In this document: piece after piece, positions 7,651 to 16,118 of the stretch | Position numbering within the stretch: the stretch's first letter is position 1 | Layout: every line of letters begins with the position of its first letter | Assembly: GCA_029559915.1 (NCBI GenBank) | Contig: JAKPZU010000171.1 | Coordinates: 1-37,040, forward strand | DNA length: 37,040 nt | DNA from: Bacillota bacterium | GTDB lineage: Bacteria; Bacillota_I; Bacilli_A; Izemoplasmatales; Hujiaoplasmataceae | Reading direction: 5' to 3' | Notes under the pieces: model-generated | Seen by the model: only the letters and a program-made list of their open reading frames with translations | What the model was told of the DNA's origin: nothing | Database searches by the model: none | Made by a program: the position numbers and the translations under genes

Positions 7651-9360
7651 ATGATTAATATGATTGATAAAATTAAAAACATAATCAGGCAAGAACTTGA
7701 AGTTAACTTAAGCGCTCATTATGGTGAAAGTATAAATGTGGTGGTTGAAGAGCCGAAATCGAGTAATTTGGGCGATATTTCAATTCCGGTTTTTTCAATT
7801 GTCAAAACTGTAAGAAAACCATTGAATGAAGTGGCTGATACGGTAATTGAAAAAATCAGGAAACTAGAAGTCAGCAATCTTTTGAAAGAAATTAATCGAG
7901 TAGGTGGCTTCATCAACATAACGCTTAATCGTTTGGCTTTTTCCAAGAAAGTTATCGACAATTATTTTGAGAACGGTCTTTCTGTTGAACAAATCGGTAG
8001 AGAAAAAACCATCGTCATTGATTATTCATCACCTAATATTGCCAAGCCGTTTTCAGTTGGACATTTGCGTTCGACCATCATCGGCCATTCCATTGGCAAT
8101 ATCTTGGAAAAATTAGGATATCAAGTTGTGCGTATCAATCACTTAGGAGACTTTGGCACTCAATTTGGCAAGATTATCTATGCTTATTTAAACTTTGGAG
8201 ACAAGCAAAAGGTTGATGAAAATCCGATTGAAGAATTGGTTAAACTCTATGTTGAATTTCATGAGCTTGCAAAAGAAAATCCAATACTTGAAGATAAGGC
8301 AAGAGAAATTTTCAAGGAACTTGAACAGGGTAATCCTGAATATCAAAAACTTTGGGAGCATTTTCGAGAAGTTTCATTGGCGGAATATATGAAAGTATAT
8401 GAGATGCTCAATGTCCATTTTGATTCTTATAATGGCGAGGCATTTTATAATGATAAAATGCAGGCGGTCGTGGATGAGTTAAATGCCAAGGGTCTGCTCA
8501 AGAAAGATGAAGGAGCGATGATTGTTGATTTGGGAAATGAGATGCCACCCGCTTTGATTCAAAAAAGCGACGGATCTACCCTTTATATAACAAGAGATTT
8601 GGCTGCTCTTTTCTATCGCAAAAATACTTATCATTTTGATGAAGTTTTATACGTGGTTGGCAATGAACAAAAATTACACTTTGAACAACTAAAAGCAGTT
8701 GTAAGAAAGATGGGTTATGATTTCTATCAAGACATCCATCATATCAATTTTGGTTTGGTCCTGCAAGAAGGCAAGAAAATGTCAACTAGAAAGGGCAAGA
8801 TTGTAAAATTAGAAGATGTGCTTGTAGAGGCCTGCAATCTTTCCTTGGATTATATCAATGAGAAAAATCCTTGTTTGGCTAATAAAGAGGAAATTGCCAG
8901 GAAAATTGGAGTTTCTGCGATTATCTTCAATGACCTCAAGAATTATCGAACCAATGACGTGGAATTTGATTTACAAGAAATGGTCAACTTTGTCGGACAG
9001 ACGGGACCATATCTCCAGTATACTTCTGTAAGAATTTCGTCCGTTTTGGAAGAAAACAATTTTTCTAATTCAGAGTTGATGTATGATTTGTTAGTACAGG
9101 ATCATAGTTTTGATTTAATCAAGACTATTGCTCAGTATGAAGAAATATTGAATAAGGCAAAGGAAGAATACTCGCCTTCCGTATTGGCTAAATATTTGTT
9201 GAATTTAGCGAGTTATTTTAATAGTTTTTATGCAAAAGAAAAGATTATGGTTGATGATTTAAAAGAAAGAAATACCAAGTTGTGTTTGATTTCTATCATC
9301 AGAAACATTCTCGACGAAGGCATGAATTTATTGGGTATGCAAGTGATTAGGAAAATGTAA
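7651..9360 (+). CDS. argS: Arginyl-tRNA synthetase
   Basis: A class I aminoacyl-tRNA synthetase that charges tRNA-Arg. The 569-residue chain has the N-terminal ArgS-specific domain (NLGDISIPVF), the HIGH-equivalent PFSVGHLRST (about 135), a KMSKS-equivalent KKMSTRKGK (about 376) and the C-terminal anticodon-binding DALR domain with QTGPYLQYTS. It ends in LLGMQVIRKM, close to the usual LLGI-x-x-PERM ending. The start is ambiguous: ATG 7651 has AGGAA six bases ahead, ATG 7660 has GGGGG nine bases ahead, so three residues are uncertain. It is probably transcribed with the ABC-F gene, and the exporter gene follows by 24 bases. Confidence 0.96.
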   Translation: MINMIDKIKNIIRQELEVNLSAHYGESINVVVEEPKSSNLGDISIPVFSIVKTVRKPLNEVADTVIEKIRKLEVSNLLKEINRVGGFINITLNRLAFSKKVIDNYFENGLSVEQIGREKTIVIDYSSPNIAKPFSVGHLRSTIIGHSIGNILEKLGYQVVRINHLGDFGTQFGKIIYAYLNFGDKQKVDENPIEELVKLYVEFHELAKENPILEDKAREIFKELEQGNPEYQKLWEHFREVSLAEYMKVYEMLNVHFDSYNGEAFYNDKMQAVVDELNAKGLLKKDEGAMIVDLGNEMPPALIQKSDGSTLYITRDLAALFYRKNTYHFDEVLYVVGNEQKLHFEQLKAVVRKMGYDFYQDIHHINFGLVLQEGKKMSTRKGKIVKLEDVLVEACNLSLDYINEKNPCLANKEEIARKIGVSAIIFNDLKNYRTNDVEFDLQEMVNFVGQTGPYLQYTSVRISSVLEENNFSNSELMYDLLVQDHSFDLIKTIAQYEEILNKAKEEYSPSVLAKYLLNLASYFNSFYAKEKIMVDDLKERNTKLCLISIIRNILDEGMNLLGMQVIRKM

Positions 9361-9384
9361 CACTTGCTCTTTGGAGGAATTACT

Positions 9385-11232
9385 TTGGACGATATTAAAA
9401 AAATAGATAAGCCAAAGCGGAATATATTTAAACACCTGATTTTAATGTACAGATGGTTGGGAAAGAATTCTCTGCTTTTGATTCCCGCTTTGGCATCATT
9501 GTTCTTAGTTTCATATTTAAGAACTTTAACACCACTTTTCGGACAACATATCATTGACTCGATTTTAAGTGATAAACCATCGAAACTACCTAGCTTTTTG
9601 GCGGATTTGATCCAAGCTGACACTTTGGTAAAGCAATTGTTATTGGCGACTTTATTGTTGTTGTTGATTTCTTTTATCAGAGCTCTTTTCATCTTTGTTG
9701 AAAGAGCAGTTACTGGGGTGTTTGCTGAAAGAACGGCTTATAGCCTAAGAAACAAATTATATGTAAAATTACGTGATGCGGACTATTATTTTCAATCACA
9801 TTTGGAAACTGGAGATATCATCCAGAGATGTACAACGGATGTGGAAATGTATAAACGTTTCATTTCAGAACAAAGCATCGAAGTTGCAAGACTCGTACTT
9901 TTGGTTGGTCTTTCAATTTACCACATGTCAAAACTAAATGTCACCATCATGTGGGTGTCATTGATAATAGCACCAATTCTTTTGGTCAGTGCGGCTTTAT
10001 ATTTCAATAAGGTCGAGAAAATGTTCACGGAAATCGAAAAGAATGAGGCGACCATGACCACTCATGTCCAAGAAAACGTCAGTGGCGCACGAGTCGTCAA
10101 GGCATTTGCAAATGAAGCTTATGAAGTGGAAAAATTCAGAAAGTTGAACCGGACATACACCGATTCCGATCTTAGGTTGGTCAAAAAAATGTCATTTTTC
10201 TGGAGTTCTACAGATTTATTGAGCTTTATTCAATTTTTCATCATTGCGATTATTGGAATAATTTATGCATCAAAAGGTATCATCAGCGTTGGTATTTATA
10301 CTGCATTCTTAGCTTATTCCGGTAATATCATTTGGCCAATGCGACAATTGGGCAGGTTGGTTGGTGATTTTTCGAAGACGGTAGTCTCAGTTTCAAGACT
10401 GGATTACATCATGTCTAACCCTGGTGAATACGTTGACGAAGCCAATAAAATAACACCTGAGATAAAAGGCGATGTTGAATTCAAGAATGTCTCATTCAAA
10501 TTTGCTGATTCCAAGGAAGACCAAATCATTGATGTCAGCTTTAGAGCAAAACCGGGTGAAACCATAGCGATTATTGGCAAGACCGGTTCGGGAAAGAGTA
10601 CTTTAATGAATCTCTTAATCCGGTTATTGGATTATCAAAAGGGCCAAATTTTAATTGATGGTATCGAAATCAAAGATATCGAAAAACATCATTTGCGTCA
10701 AAATGTCGGCGTTATCTTGCAGGAACCGTTCTTGTTCTCAAAATCGGTTGAGGAAAACATAAAAATTTCCGATATGGCTGTCGACAACAACAAAGTATCA
10801 TCGGTAGCTAAGATAGCTCAAGTCCACAATGACATCATGAATTTTGAAAAAGGTTATCAAACCTTGGTTGGTGAAAGAGGTGTAACTTTATCGGGGGGAC
10901 AAAAACAAAGAGTTGCGATAGCTCGTATGCTGTTGAAGCCAAAACCGATTTTGGTTTTTGACGATTCTTTATCCGCAGTAGATACGGAAACTGACGTTCA
11001 AATCAGAAAAGCATTGCAAAAAGAGTGGAAAAATTCCACGGTCTTTATCATAACCCATCGCATCACCACGGCTGCGGAGGCAGATCGAATCTTGGTGATA
11101 GCCGATGGAAAGATTAAAGAAAGCGGAAAACACGAGGAATTGATAAACCGAGAAGGTTTATATAAAAATATTTGGAAAATACAATCACAGATTAATTTCC
11201 AGTTAGAAGAGGATGGTGAGGAAAATGAGTGA
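9385..11232 (+). CDS. ABC exporter half-transporter, degenerate-site subunit
   Basis: A 615-residue type IV ABC exporter: N-terminal six-helix membrane domain, then an ATPase domain with GKTGSGKST (about 397), LSGGQKQR (about 502) and Walker B FDDSLSAVD (about 524). Asp replaces the catalytic Glu after Walker B, as in the non-hydrolysing site subunit of heterodimeric exporters such as BmrC, LmrC or TM287. The signature motif is intact. Start is TTG 9385 with GGAGG seven bases before; there is no suitable ATG. The partner gene overlaps by 8 bases. Likely role is export of amphipathic drugs or lipids; the substrate is unknown. Confidence 0.92.
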   Translation: MDDIKKIDKPKRNIFKHLILMYRWLGKNSLLLIPALASLFLVSYLRTLTPLFGQHIIDSILSDKPSKLPSFLADLIQADTLVKQLLLATLLLLLISFIRALFIFVERAVTGVFAERTAYSLRNKLYVKLRDADYYFQSHLETGDIIQRCTTDVEMYKRFISEQSIEVARLVLLVGLSIYHMSKLNVTIMWVSLIIAPILLVSAALYFNKVEKMFTEIEKNEATMTTHVQENVSGARVVKAFANEAYEVEKFRKLNRTYTDSDLRLVKKMSFFWSSTDLLSFIQFFIIAIIGIIYASKGIISVGIYTAFLAYSGNIIWPMRQLGRLVGDFSKTVVSVSRLDYIMSNPGEYVDEANKITPEIKGDVEFKNVSFKFADSKEDQIIDVSFRAKPGETIAIIGKTGSGKSTLMNLLIRLLDYQKGQILIDGIEIKDIEKHHLRQNVGVILQEPFLFSKSVEENIKISDMAVDNNKVSSVAKIAQVHNDIMNFEKGYQTLVGERGVTLSGGQKQRVAIARMLLKPKPILVFDDSLSAVDTETDVQIRKALQKEWKNSTVFIITHRITTAAEADRILVIADGKIKESGKHEELINREGLYKNIWKIQSQINFQLEEDGEENE

Positions 11233-13075
11233 TTACCTTCAAGATGAAGAGAACTTCACGTCCCAAAAGTTTGATTGGTTAGTATGGAAAAAAATCTTGG
11301 CTTTTATGAAGCCATTAAAGAAATACGCTATTATGGGGTTATTAGCCGTCATTGTTTTGGCTGTCACCGATGTCATTTACCCTTATATTTCCGCTTTTGC
11401 AATAGATGATATCATCACGCCGAATATTGAAAACGGCACTCAAGATTTATCAAAATTACCAATATTGATTACTTATTTCATCATTTTTATGATAGTTCAA
11501 GCAGCAATGGTTTATTTATTTATCTTGTTTGCCGGTAAGGTACAAAACGAACTAGCTTTCAGCATTAGGGAAAAAGCCTTCAATCATTTGCAGGAACTGC
11601 CATTCTCCTACTACGATAGAACTAGAGTCGGTTGGATTATGGCAAGAATGACTTCGGATTCAAGAAACCTCAGTGAAGTATTATCATGGGGATTAATTGA
11701 CTTGGTTTGGGGTCTTTTCTTGATGATTTTCTTAACGATTTTCATGTTCATCATCAAGTGGCAATTGGCTTTGGTAATCTTGGCTGTCGTACCGCTTTTG
11801 ATGGGGGTTGCCATCTTTTTCAGAAAATACATTTTGAAGGCATACCGTTCAATCCGAAAAGTCAATTCAAAAATTACCGGTGCTTTCAATGAAGACATCA
11901 CTGGTGCGGTAACCACTAAAACTTTGGTCTTGGAAGAGCAAAACTATCAAGAATTCGATAAATTGACTAGAGACATGCGTCAACAATCAATTAGGGCGCA
12001 TCTATTACAAGGAGTTTTCTTTCCGACAATGTTGTTCATCATTTTCATCGGGATGGCGATGGTTTACAATATCGGTGGCAACATGGTTCTAAATGGCGCC
12101 ATCTCAGTCGGTACCTTATATTTGTTTACCAACTATGTCTGGCAGTTCTTTGATCCGGTTAATAATATTGCGAACTTTTATGCTCGTTTTCAGCAAGCTC
12201 AAGCTTCGGCTGAAAGAATCGTTTCTTTGATTGAAACTGTTCCTGATATCGTCGATAAGGATGAAGTTATTGCAAAGTATGGCACGATTTTCGATTATAA
12301 AACCGAGAATTTTGAACCGCTTATTGGCGATGTCGAATTCAAGAACGTTTCCTTCAAATATAATGTCGGTGAACAAGTCTTAAGTGATTTCAATCTCAAA
12401 GTCAAAGCCGGCCAATCTGTGGCTTTAGTTGGTCACACTGGTGCTGGAAAAACCACAATCGTTAATTTAATCTCAAGATTTTATGAACCAACATCCGGAG
12501 AGATCCTGATTGATGGCATTGATTACCGTGAAAGATCGATTGGTTGGTTGCATTCAAATCTTGGTTATGTCTTACAAACACCGCATTTATTCAGCGGTTC
12601 AGTGATGGAAAATATTCGTTATGGCAATTTAAAGGCAACGGATGAAGAAGTTATTGAAGCAGCTAAAGCTGTAGAAGCTCATGGATTTATTGTCAAGTTT
12701 GAAAATGGCTATGATACTGAATGTGGTGAAGGCGGCTCAAGGTTGTCGGTTGGACAAAAACAATTGGTTTCCTTCGCTAGAGCGATCTTGGCTGATCCCA
12801 AAATTTTAATATTGGATGAAGCTACTTCAAGTGTTGATACAGAAACCGAACAACTGATTCAAAATGCCATCCACAAATTGCTCAAGGGCAGAACTTCATT
12901 TATCGTAGCGCATAGACTATCGACTATCGTTCATAGCGATTTGATTTTAGTTCTTGATGACGGTAAAATCATCGAATCAGGTAGCCACAGGGAACTGATA
13001 AAAAAAGAGGGCGCGTATTACAAATTATATACTAACCAATATTCTGAAGAAATGTTGGAGTTATCTAAACGTTAA
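11225..13075 (+). CDS. ABC exporter half-transporter, catalytic-site subunit
   Basis: The 616-residue partner of the preceding gene has the same six-helix membrane domain and ATPase domain order. Walker A is GHTGAGKTT (about 402) and Walker B is LDEATSSVD with the catalytic Glu (about 529). The signature is LSVGQKQ (about 507), where Val replaces the second signature residue Gly. Together the pair keeps one consensus ATP site (intact signature of subunit 1 with intact Walker B of subunit 2) and one degenerate site, the asymmetry known for BmrCD/LmrCD/TM287-288. ATG 11225 is favoured by GGTGAGG just upstream and overlaps the previous stop. A strong terminator follows. Confidence 0.93.
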   Translation: MSDYLQDEENFTSQKFDWLVWKKILAFMKPLKKYAIMGLLAVIVLAVTDVIYPYISAFAIDDIITPNIENGTQDLSKLPILITYFIIFMIVQAAMVYLFILFAGKVQNELAFSIREKAFNHLQELPFSYYDRTRVGWIMARMTSDSRNLSEVLSWGLIDLVWGLFLMIFLTIFMFIIKWQLALVILAVVPLLMGVAIFFRKYILKAYRSIRKVNSKITGAFNEDITGAVTTKTLVLEEQNYQEFDKLTRDMRQQSIRAHLLQGVFFPTMLFIIFIGMAMVYNIGGNMVLNGAISVGTLYLFTNYVWQFFDPVNNIANFYARFQQAQASAERIVSLIETVPDIVDKDEVIAKYGTIFDYKTENFEPLIGDVEFKNVSFKYNVGEQVLSDFNLKVKAGQSVALVGHTGAGKTTIVNLISRFYEPTSGEILIDGIDYRERSIGWLHSNLGYVLQTPHLFSGSVMENIRYGNLKATDEEVIEAAKAVEAHGFIVKFENGYDTECGEGGSRLSVGQKQLVSFARAILADPKILILDEATSSVDTETEQLIQNAIHKLLKGRTSFIVAHRLSTIVHSDLILVLDDGKIIESGSHRELIKKEGAYYKLYTNQYSEEMLELSKR

Positions 13076-13101
13076 AAACCTGCAAAATTTGCAGGTTTTT
13101 T
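13074..13101 (+). terminator. Terminator after the ABC exporter pair
   Basis: AAAACCTGCAAA and TTTGCAGGTTTT form a near-continuous palindromic stem right after the stop codon, followed by a T-run (to 13101). Confidence 0.9.
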
Positions 13102-13113
13102 CTCTTCAAATGA

Positions 13114-13119
13114 TATAAT
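13114..13119 (+). promoter_or_regulatory. Probable -10 of the amidohydrolase promoter
   Basis: TATAAT stands 21 bases before the ATG at 13141. The best -35, TTGCAG at 13089, lies inside the upstream terminator at a long 19-base spacing, so only the -10 is well supported. Confidence 0.4.
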
Positions 13120-13140
13120 AAAAATGAGGTGAAGCAACTT

Positions 13141-14520
13141 ATGAAAATCAAGGCATTTATTGATTCCCATCTTCACTTGATGGGAATGGGTTATTATGAA
13201 GAAATCTTGAATTTAAGTAACGCAAAATCGCTTGCGGAAATAATTGAACTTGCAAAAAAATCGGAAAATGAGGTTATCATTGGCAGAGGTTTCAATCAGG
13301 ATAATCTGCTTGAAAAAAGAATGCCTGAAGCACAAGATTTTCAAGATATTGAAAAACCGCTGGTGTTGTTTCGAATCTGTGGTCATGTTGCTATCGCCAA
13401 TCAGTTGATGATTGATTTAATAAAAGAGAAGTCGGACATCTTACCTATCAGTGGTGGCAGTTTTAATTTAAAAACCGGTTTGTTCACGGAAAATGCCCTT
13501 GCTTATCTTTATCAAGCCTTGCCAAAGCCAACGAAGAAAGACTTGGTGAGATATATTGCGAAAGCGAATAAAATTCTTTTGAAGAACGGTATTACCAAAG
13601 TAGCCAGCGACGATTTTTCATCTTTTGACGTTCCTTTTGAAATGGTAATTGAAGCTTATCTAGAAGCGATTGAACAAGGATTGCTGGATGTTGAAGTTAC
13701 CGAACAAGTCAATTTACCAATCAAGAAATTTGAGGAATTTTGTCGAAAAGACTATTCCAATAAAAAATATCATAATTTTCAAATGGGACCTCTAAAAGTT
13801 TTGGCGGATGGTAGTTTAGGGGGCAGAACTGCAGCTCTAAATGAACCCTATTCCGATGATTTGCATAACTTGGGAATATTGACCTACACTGGCTCTGAAC
13901 TTTATGATTTGGTCAAGTTAGCTACGATTAACAATATGGATTCAGTGATTCACGCTATTGGCGATAGAGCAGCCGACCAAGTAATTGATACCTTGATAAA
14001 AGTTCAGAAAGAAATGAATGTAAAATCACCAAATAACGCGATTATCCACGCACAAGTCTTGAATAAAATTCAAATAGAGAAAATGAAAAAACACCAAATA
14101 GGCGCGATTGTTCAACCGGTATTCATCAACTCCGATATTCAAATTGTCAAGGATAGACTTGGGGAAAGAAGATATGAATCCTATCTTTTTAAAACCATGT
14201 ATGAAAATATTTCTTTAGGTTTTTCAACCGATTGCCCAGTTGAAGCGGTCAATCCCTTCAAAAACATTTATTGTTCGATAACCAGAAAAAGCGCTGATAA
14301 ACCTGAGTTTGATGCCTATCTACCGGAAGAAGGATTTACCATGAAGGAAGCTTTGAAAGCTTACACCGATAATAATTTACGCTATGTCTATAGCGAATCA
14401 CAGGATGACTATCTAGAGATAGACCGAGATATCTTCGCGGCTGAAAATGAAGAATTACTGAGTGTTTCAGTCTTAAAAACATACAAAAACGGTAAAATCG
14501 TTTATGAAAGAAAAAATTAA
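13141..14520 (+). CDS. Amidohydrolase family 3 (YtcJ-like) metal-dependent hydrolase
   Basis: A 459-residue cytosolic protein of the amidohydrolase superfamily. It has the N-terminal metal-binding DSHLHLMGMG (His10, His12), DGSLGGRTAALNEPYSD, HAIGDRA and IIHAQ with further His ligands, and STDCPVEAVNP carrying the conserved Asp. These match the Amidohydro_3 group (YtcJ, N-substituted formamide deformylase-like), which hydrolyses C-N bonds in varied substrates. The chain is somewhat shorter than the usual 520-550 residues because the N-terminal beta-sandwich is reduced: the HxH begins at residue 10. Start 13141 has GAGGTGA before it. Stands alone between a terminator and tRNA-Leu. Substrate unknown. 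Confidence 0.85.
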   Translation: MKIKAFIDSHLHLMGMGYYEEILNLSNAKSLAEIIELAKKSENEVIIGRGFNQDNLLEKRMPEAQDFQDIEKPLVLFRICGHVAIANQLMIDLIKEKSDILPISGGSFNLKTGLFTENALAYLYQALPKPTKKDLVRYIAKANKILLKNGITKVASDDFSSFDVPFEMVIEAYLEAIEQGLLDVEVTEQVNLPIKKFEEFCRKDYSNKKYHNFQMGPLKVLADGSLGGRTAALNEPYSDDLHNLGILTYTGSELYDLVKLATINNMDSVIHAIGDRAADQVIDTLIKVQKEMNVKSPNNAIIHAQVLNKIQIEKMKKHQIGAIVQPVFINSDIQIVKDRLGERRYESYLFKTMYENISLGFSTDCPVEAVNPFKNIYCSITRKSADKPEFDAYLPEEGFTMKEALKAYTDNNLRYVYSESQDDYLEIDRDIFAAENEELLSVSVLKTYKNGKIVYERKN

Positions 14521-14552
14521 TTTTTTTTCTTTTCTTTTTTATAAAAATTGTG

Positions 14553-14558
14553 TATAAT
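14553..14558 (+). promoter_or_regulatory. Probable -10 of the tRNA-Leu promoter
   Basis: TATAAT lies 12 bases before the mature tRNA 5' end, following a long T-rich run (14521-14540) that may itself serve as the tail of a weak terminator for the amidohydrolase gene. No convincing -35 is visible. Confidence 0.4.
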
Positions 14559-14570
14559 AAATGTTGCTAT

Positions 14571-14657
14571 GCCAGTATGGTGAAATTGGTAGACACGATG
14601 GACTCAAAATCCATTGCCCTTAAAAGCGTGTCGGTTCGAGTCCGACTACTGGTACCA
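14571..14657 (+). tRNA. tRNA-Leu (anticodon CAA)
   Basis: An 87-base tRNA with acceptor arm GCCAGTA pairing to TACTGGT, a D-arm with GGTGAAATTGGTAGACAC, and an anticodon stem ATGGA/TCCAT around loop CTCAAAA, giving anticodon CAA, which reads UUG. It has a long class II variable arm (TGCCCTTAAAAGCGT) and a T-arm GTCGG-TTCGAGT-CCGAC. The CCA end is encoded. The first acceptor pair is G-U. Confidence 0.96.
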
Positions 14658-14680
14658 TTCTTAGACATTTATTAAATTTT

Positions 14681-14711
14681 AGAAGAGGCGAATTTACGCC
14701 TCTTCTTTTTC
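14681..14711. terminator. Bidirectional terminator between tRNA-Leu and the convergent gene
   Basis: The perfect 10-bp stem AGAAGAGGCG/CGCCTCTTCT with loop AATTTA is followed by TTTTT on the plus strand. On the minus strand the right arm encodes the last codons of the C_GCAxxG_C_C gene (stop at 14694-14696 is in the loop), and AAATTTAATAA-rich DNA follows. Confidence 0.8.
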
Positions 14712-15080
14712 GTTAATTGTTGATTTCAAGATTGTAAAAGCGTCATTGATGACTCCTGCACAACGGACGACATTTTGGCGATGAGTCGTCTTGATTTTAT
14801 CGCAAGCCAATGATTGAAAGTGTTTCTCGACTAAATCTTGGTATTTAATAACTTTGTTTTTTAAGCGTTCTCCGTCATAGAGCAAGGAAAGTACAGCGAT
14901 TCCCCCGGTAACTACTCCGCAGGTTCTTTCCTTGTACATTCCGCCACCAAAACCCTTAAGTAATCTTACATAATCTTTTTTTATCTGCAAATCATACTCT
15001 TCAATACTCAGCAACAAAATAGTTTCTGCACAATTGAAGTTTTCTTCAAGATAGTATTTTTCCGTTTTTTCTTTAGACAT
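14694..15080 (-). CDS. C_GCAxxG_C_C family putative redox protein
   Basis: A 128-residue protein with the spaced cysteine and glycine pattern of the C_GCAxxG_C_C family (PF09719): FNCAETILL near the N terminus, GFGGGMYKERTCGVVTGG in the middle and further Cys residues near 93 and 106. Members are thought to be redox-active or metal-binding; no reaction is established. It overlaps the upstream epimerase-like gene by 8 bases, so the two form an operon. Its 3' end is part of a terminator hairpin. The start has AAAGGCG ahead of it. Confidence 0.8.
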   Translation of the reverse strand: MSKEKTEKYYLEENFNCAETILLLSIEEYDLQIKKDYVRLLKGFGGGMYKERTCGVVTGGIAVLSLLYDGERLKNKVIKYQDLVEKHFQSLACDKIKTTHRQNVVRCAGVINDAFTILKSTINEKEEA

Positions 15081-16005
15081 TATTTTCGCCTTTAAACCAT
15101 GTAACCGTATTTTGAATTGTTTGATTGATTGGAACTGGATTAATCATTAATTCTTCAATCATTTTCTTGTTGGAAAAATTATGATCTGTCAGCAAAGCCT
15201 TTATCATGATTCGATACTTTGGTAGAATCAAAGCGGCGAATCTAACTAGATTAACCGGAATCTTGATCATCAGGACTTTTCTCTTTAAAGTTTTGAAGAT
15301 CAATCGGTACATATTGTAAAGAGTGATGAATTCATTGCTGATGATATAAGAACCGCTGATTTTTTTGGTTATTCCCTGCATTAACGCTTCAGCAACATCG
15401 CTGACATCAACGAAATTATTGCCACCATGAAAGTAGAAGCAGAGCCTGCGCTTAAAGGTTCTTTTAATTTCTCTGCCAATAGCTGAAGGTTTAAAATCGT
15501 TGATTCCCAAAACAGCTGAAGGATAAACAATCATTGCCTTCAAGTTATCGTTTATCATCAGCTTCAAGAGATAATTTGTGGCTTTGGCTTTAGAGCGCTG
15601 ATAATACCCTTCAAGTTTATCAATATCAATTGTATCTGGCTCATTTATTAGATAATTACCATTGGTTATCACATCAGTAGAACTGGTGTAGATTAAGTGG
15701 ATTTTATGTTTAACACAAAAATCGGCAATGGTTTTTACTCCCTTGAAGTTAACTTCATCGGTGAGAAGCGCTTTATCATTCTTGAGATTGATGTAAGCGG
15801 CCAAGTGTACCAAGGTATCGCATTCTTTAATGTTTTTTTCTAGGAATTCTTTATTAAAGATATCGCCTATGATAACTCGGTTTTTGAATTCCTGGATGGC
15901 AATGGAGGATTTACGGGCAAGAATGCGAAAATCTATCTGCTTTTCTGCCAGCTTTTTCACTAAATTATTGCCTATATGTCCAGTTGCGCCCGTAATATAA
16001 ATCAT
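15073..16005 (-). CDS. Extended SDR, NAD(P)-dependent epimerase/dehydratase-like
   Basis: A 310-residue protein beginning MIYITGATGHIG, the glycine-rich dinucleotide-binding motif of extended short-chain dehydrogenases. Further landmarks are LVHLAAY, IYTSSTDV (active-site Ser/Thr region) and Y-x-x-x-K in YYQRSKAKATNYLL. Family members act on nucleotide sugars, flavonoids or sterol-like substrates; the substrate here cannot be assigned. I start at 16005 because GAGAGGTC lies just upstream; the open frame extends 13 codons further but without a ribosome binding site. First gene of a two-gene operon with the C_GCAxxG_C_C gene. Confidence 0.85.
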   Translation of the reverse strand: MIYITGATGHIGNNLVKKLAEKQIDFRILARKSSIAIQEFKNRVIIGDIFNKEFLEKNIKECDTLVHLAAYINLKNDKALLTDEVNFKGVKTIADFCVKHKIHLIYTSSTDVITNGNYLINEPDTIDIDKLEGYYQRSKAKATNYLLKLMINDNLKAMIVYPSAVLGINDFKPSAIGREIKRTFKRRLCFYFHGGNNFVDVSDVAEALMQGITKKISGSYIISNEFITLYNMYRLIFKTLKRKVLMIKIPVNLVRFAALILPKYRIMIKALLTDHNFSNKKMIEELMINPVPINQTIQNTVTWFKGENNV

Positions 16006-16026
16006 GATTGACCTCTCAATAAAAAT

Positions 16027-16032
16027 ATTATA
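16027..16032 (-). promoter_or_regulatory. Probable -10 of the epimerase operon
   Basis: TATAAT on the minus strand, 22 bases upstream of the start codon. The -35 is not clear. Confidence 0.4.
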
Positions 16033-16083
16033 ACATAATTTCAAAATTGAACGATTTTAATTTAAAAAGCTGGAGGTTTATTG

Positions 16084-16089
16084 TATAAT
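16084..16089 (+). promoter_or_regulatory. Probable -10 of the PfkB-type kinase gene
   Basis: TATAAT within TTGTATAATATAATT, 30 bases before the start at 16119. Best -35 is TTTAAA at 16061-16066 with a 17-base spacing. It is divergent from the epimerase promoter in the same 113-base gap. Confidence 0.45.
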
Positions 16090-16118
16090 ATAATTAAAAT
16101 TTGGAGGTAAAAAAATAT

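Noticed and set aside
9228-9692. A 154-codon minus-strand frame spanning the argS/exporter junction
   Set aside because: It crosses two well-supported genes on the other strand and its translation is low-complexity Lys/Ile/Ser-rich, as expected from antisense of AT-rich coding DNA.
14521-14545. T-rich run after the amidohydrolase as a strong terminator
   Set aside because: Only A/T pairing is possible (GAAAGAAAAAATT with AATTTTTTTTC); it may slow transcription but is too weak to list as a feature.
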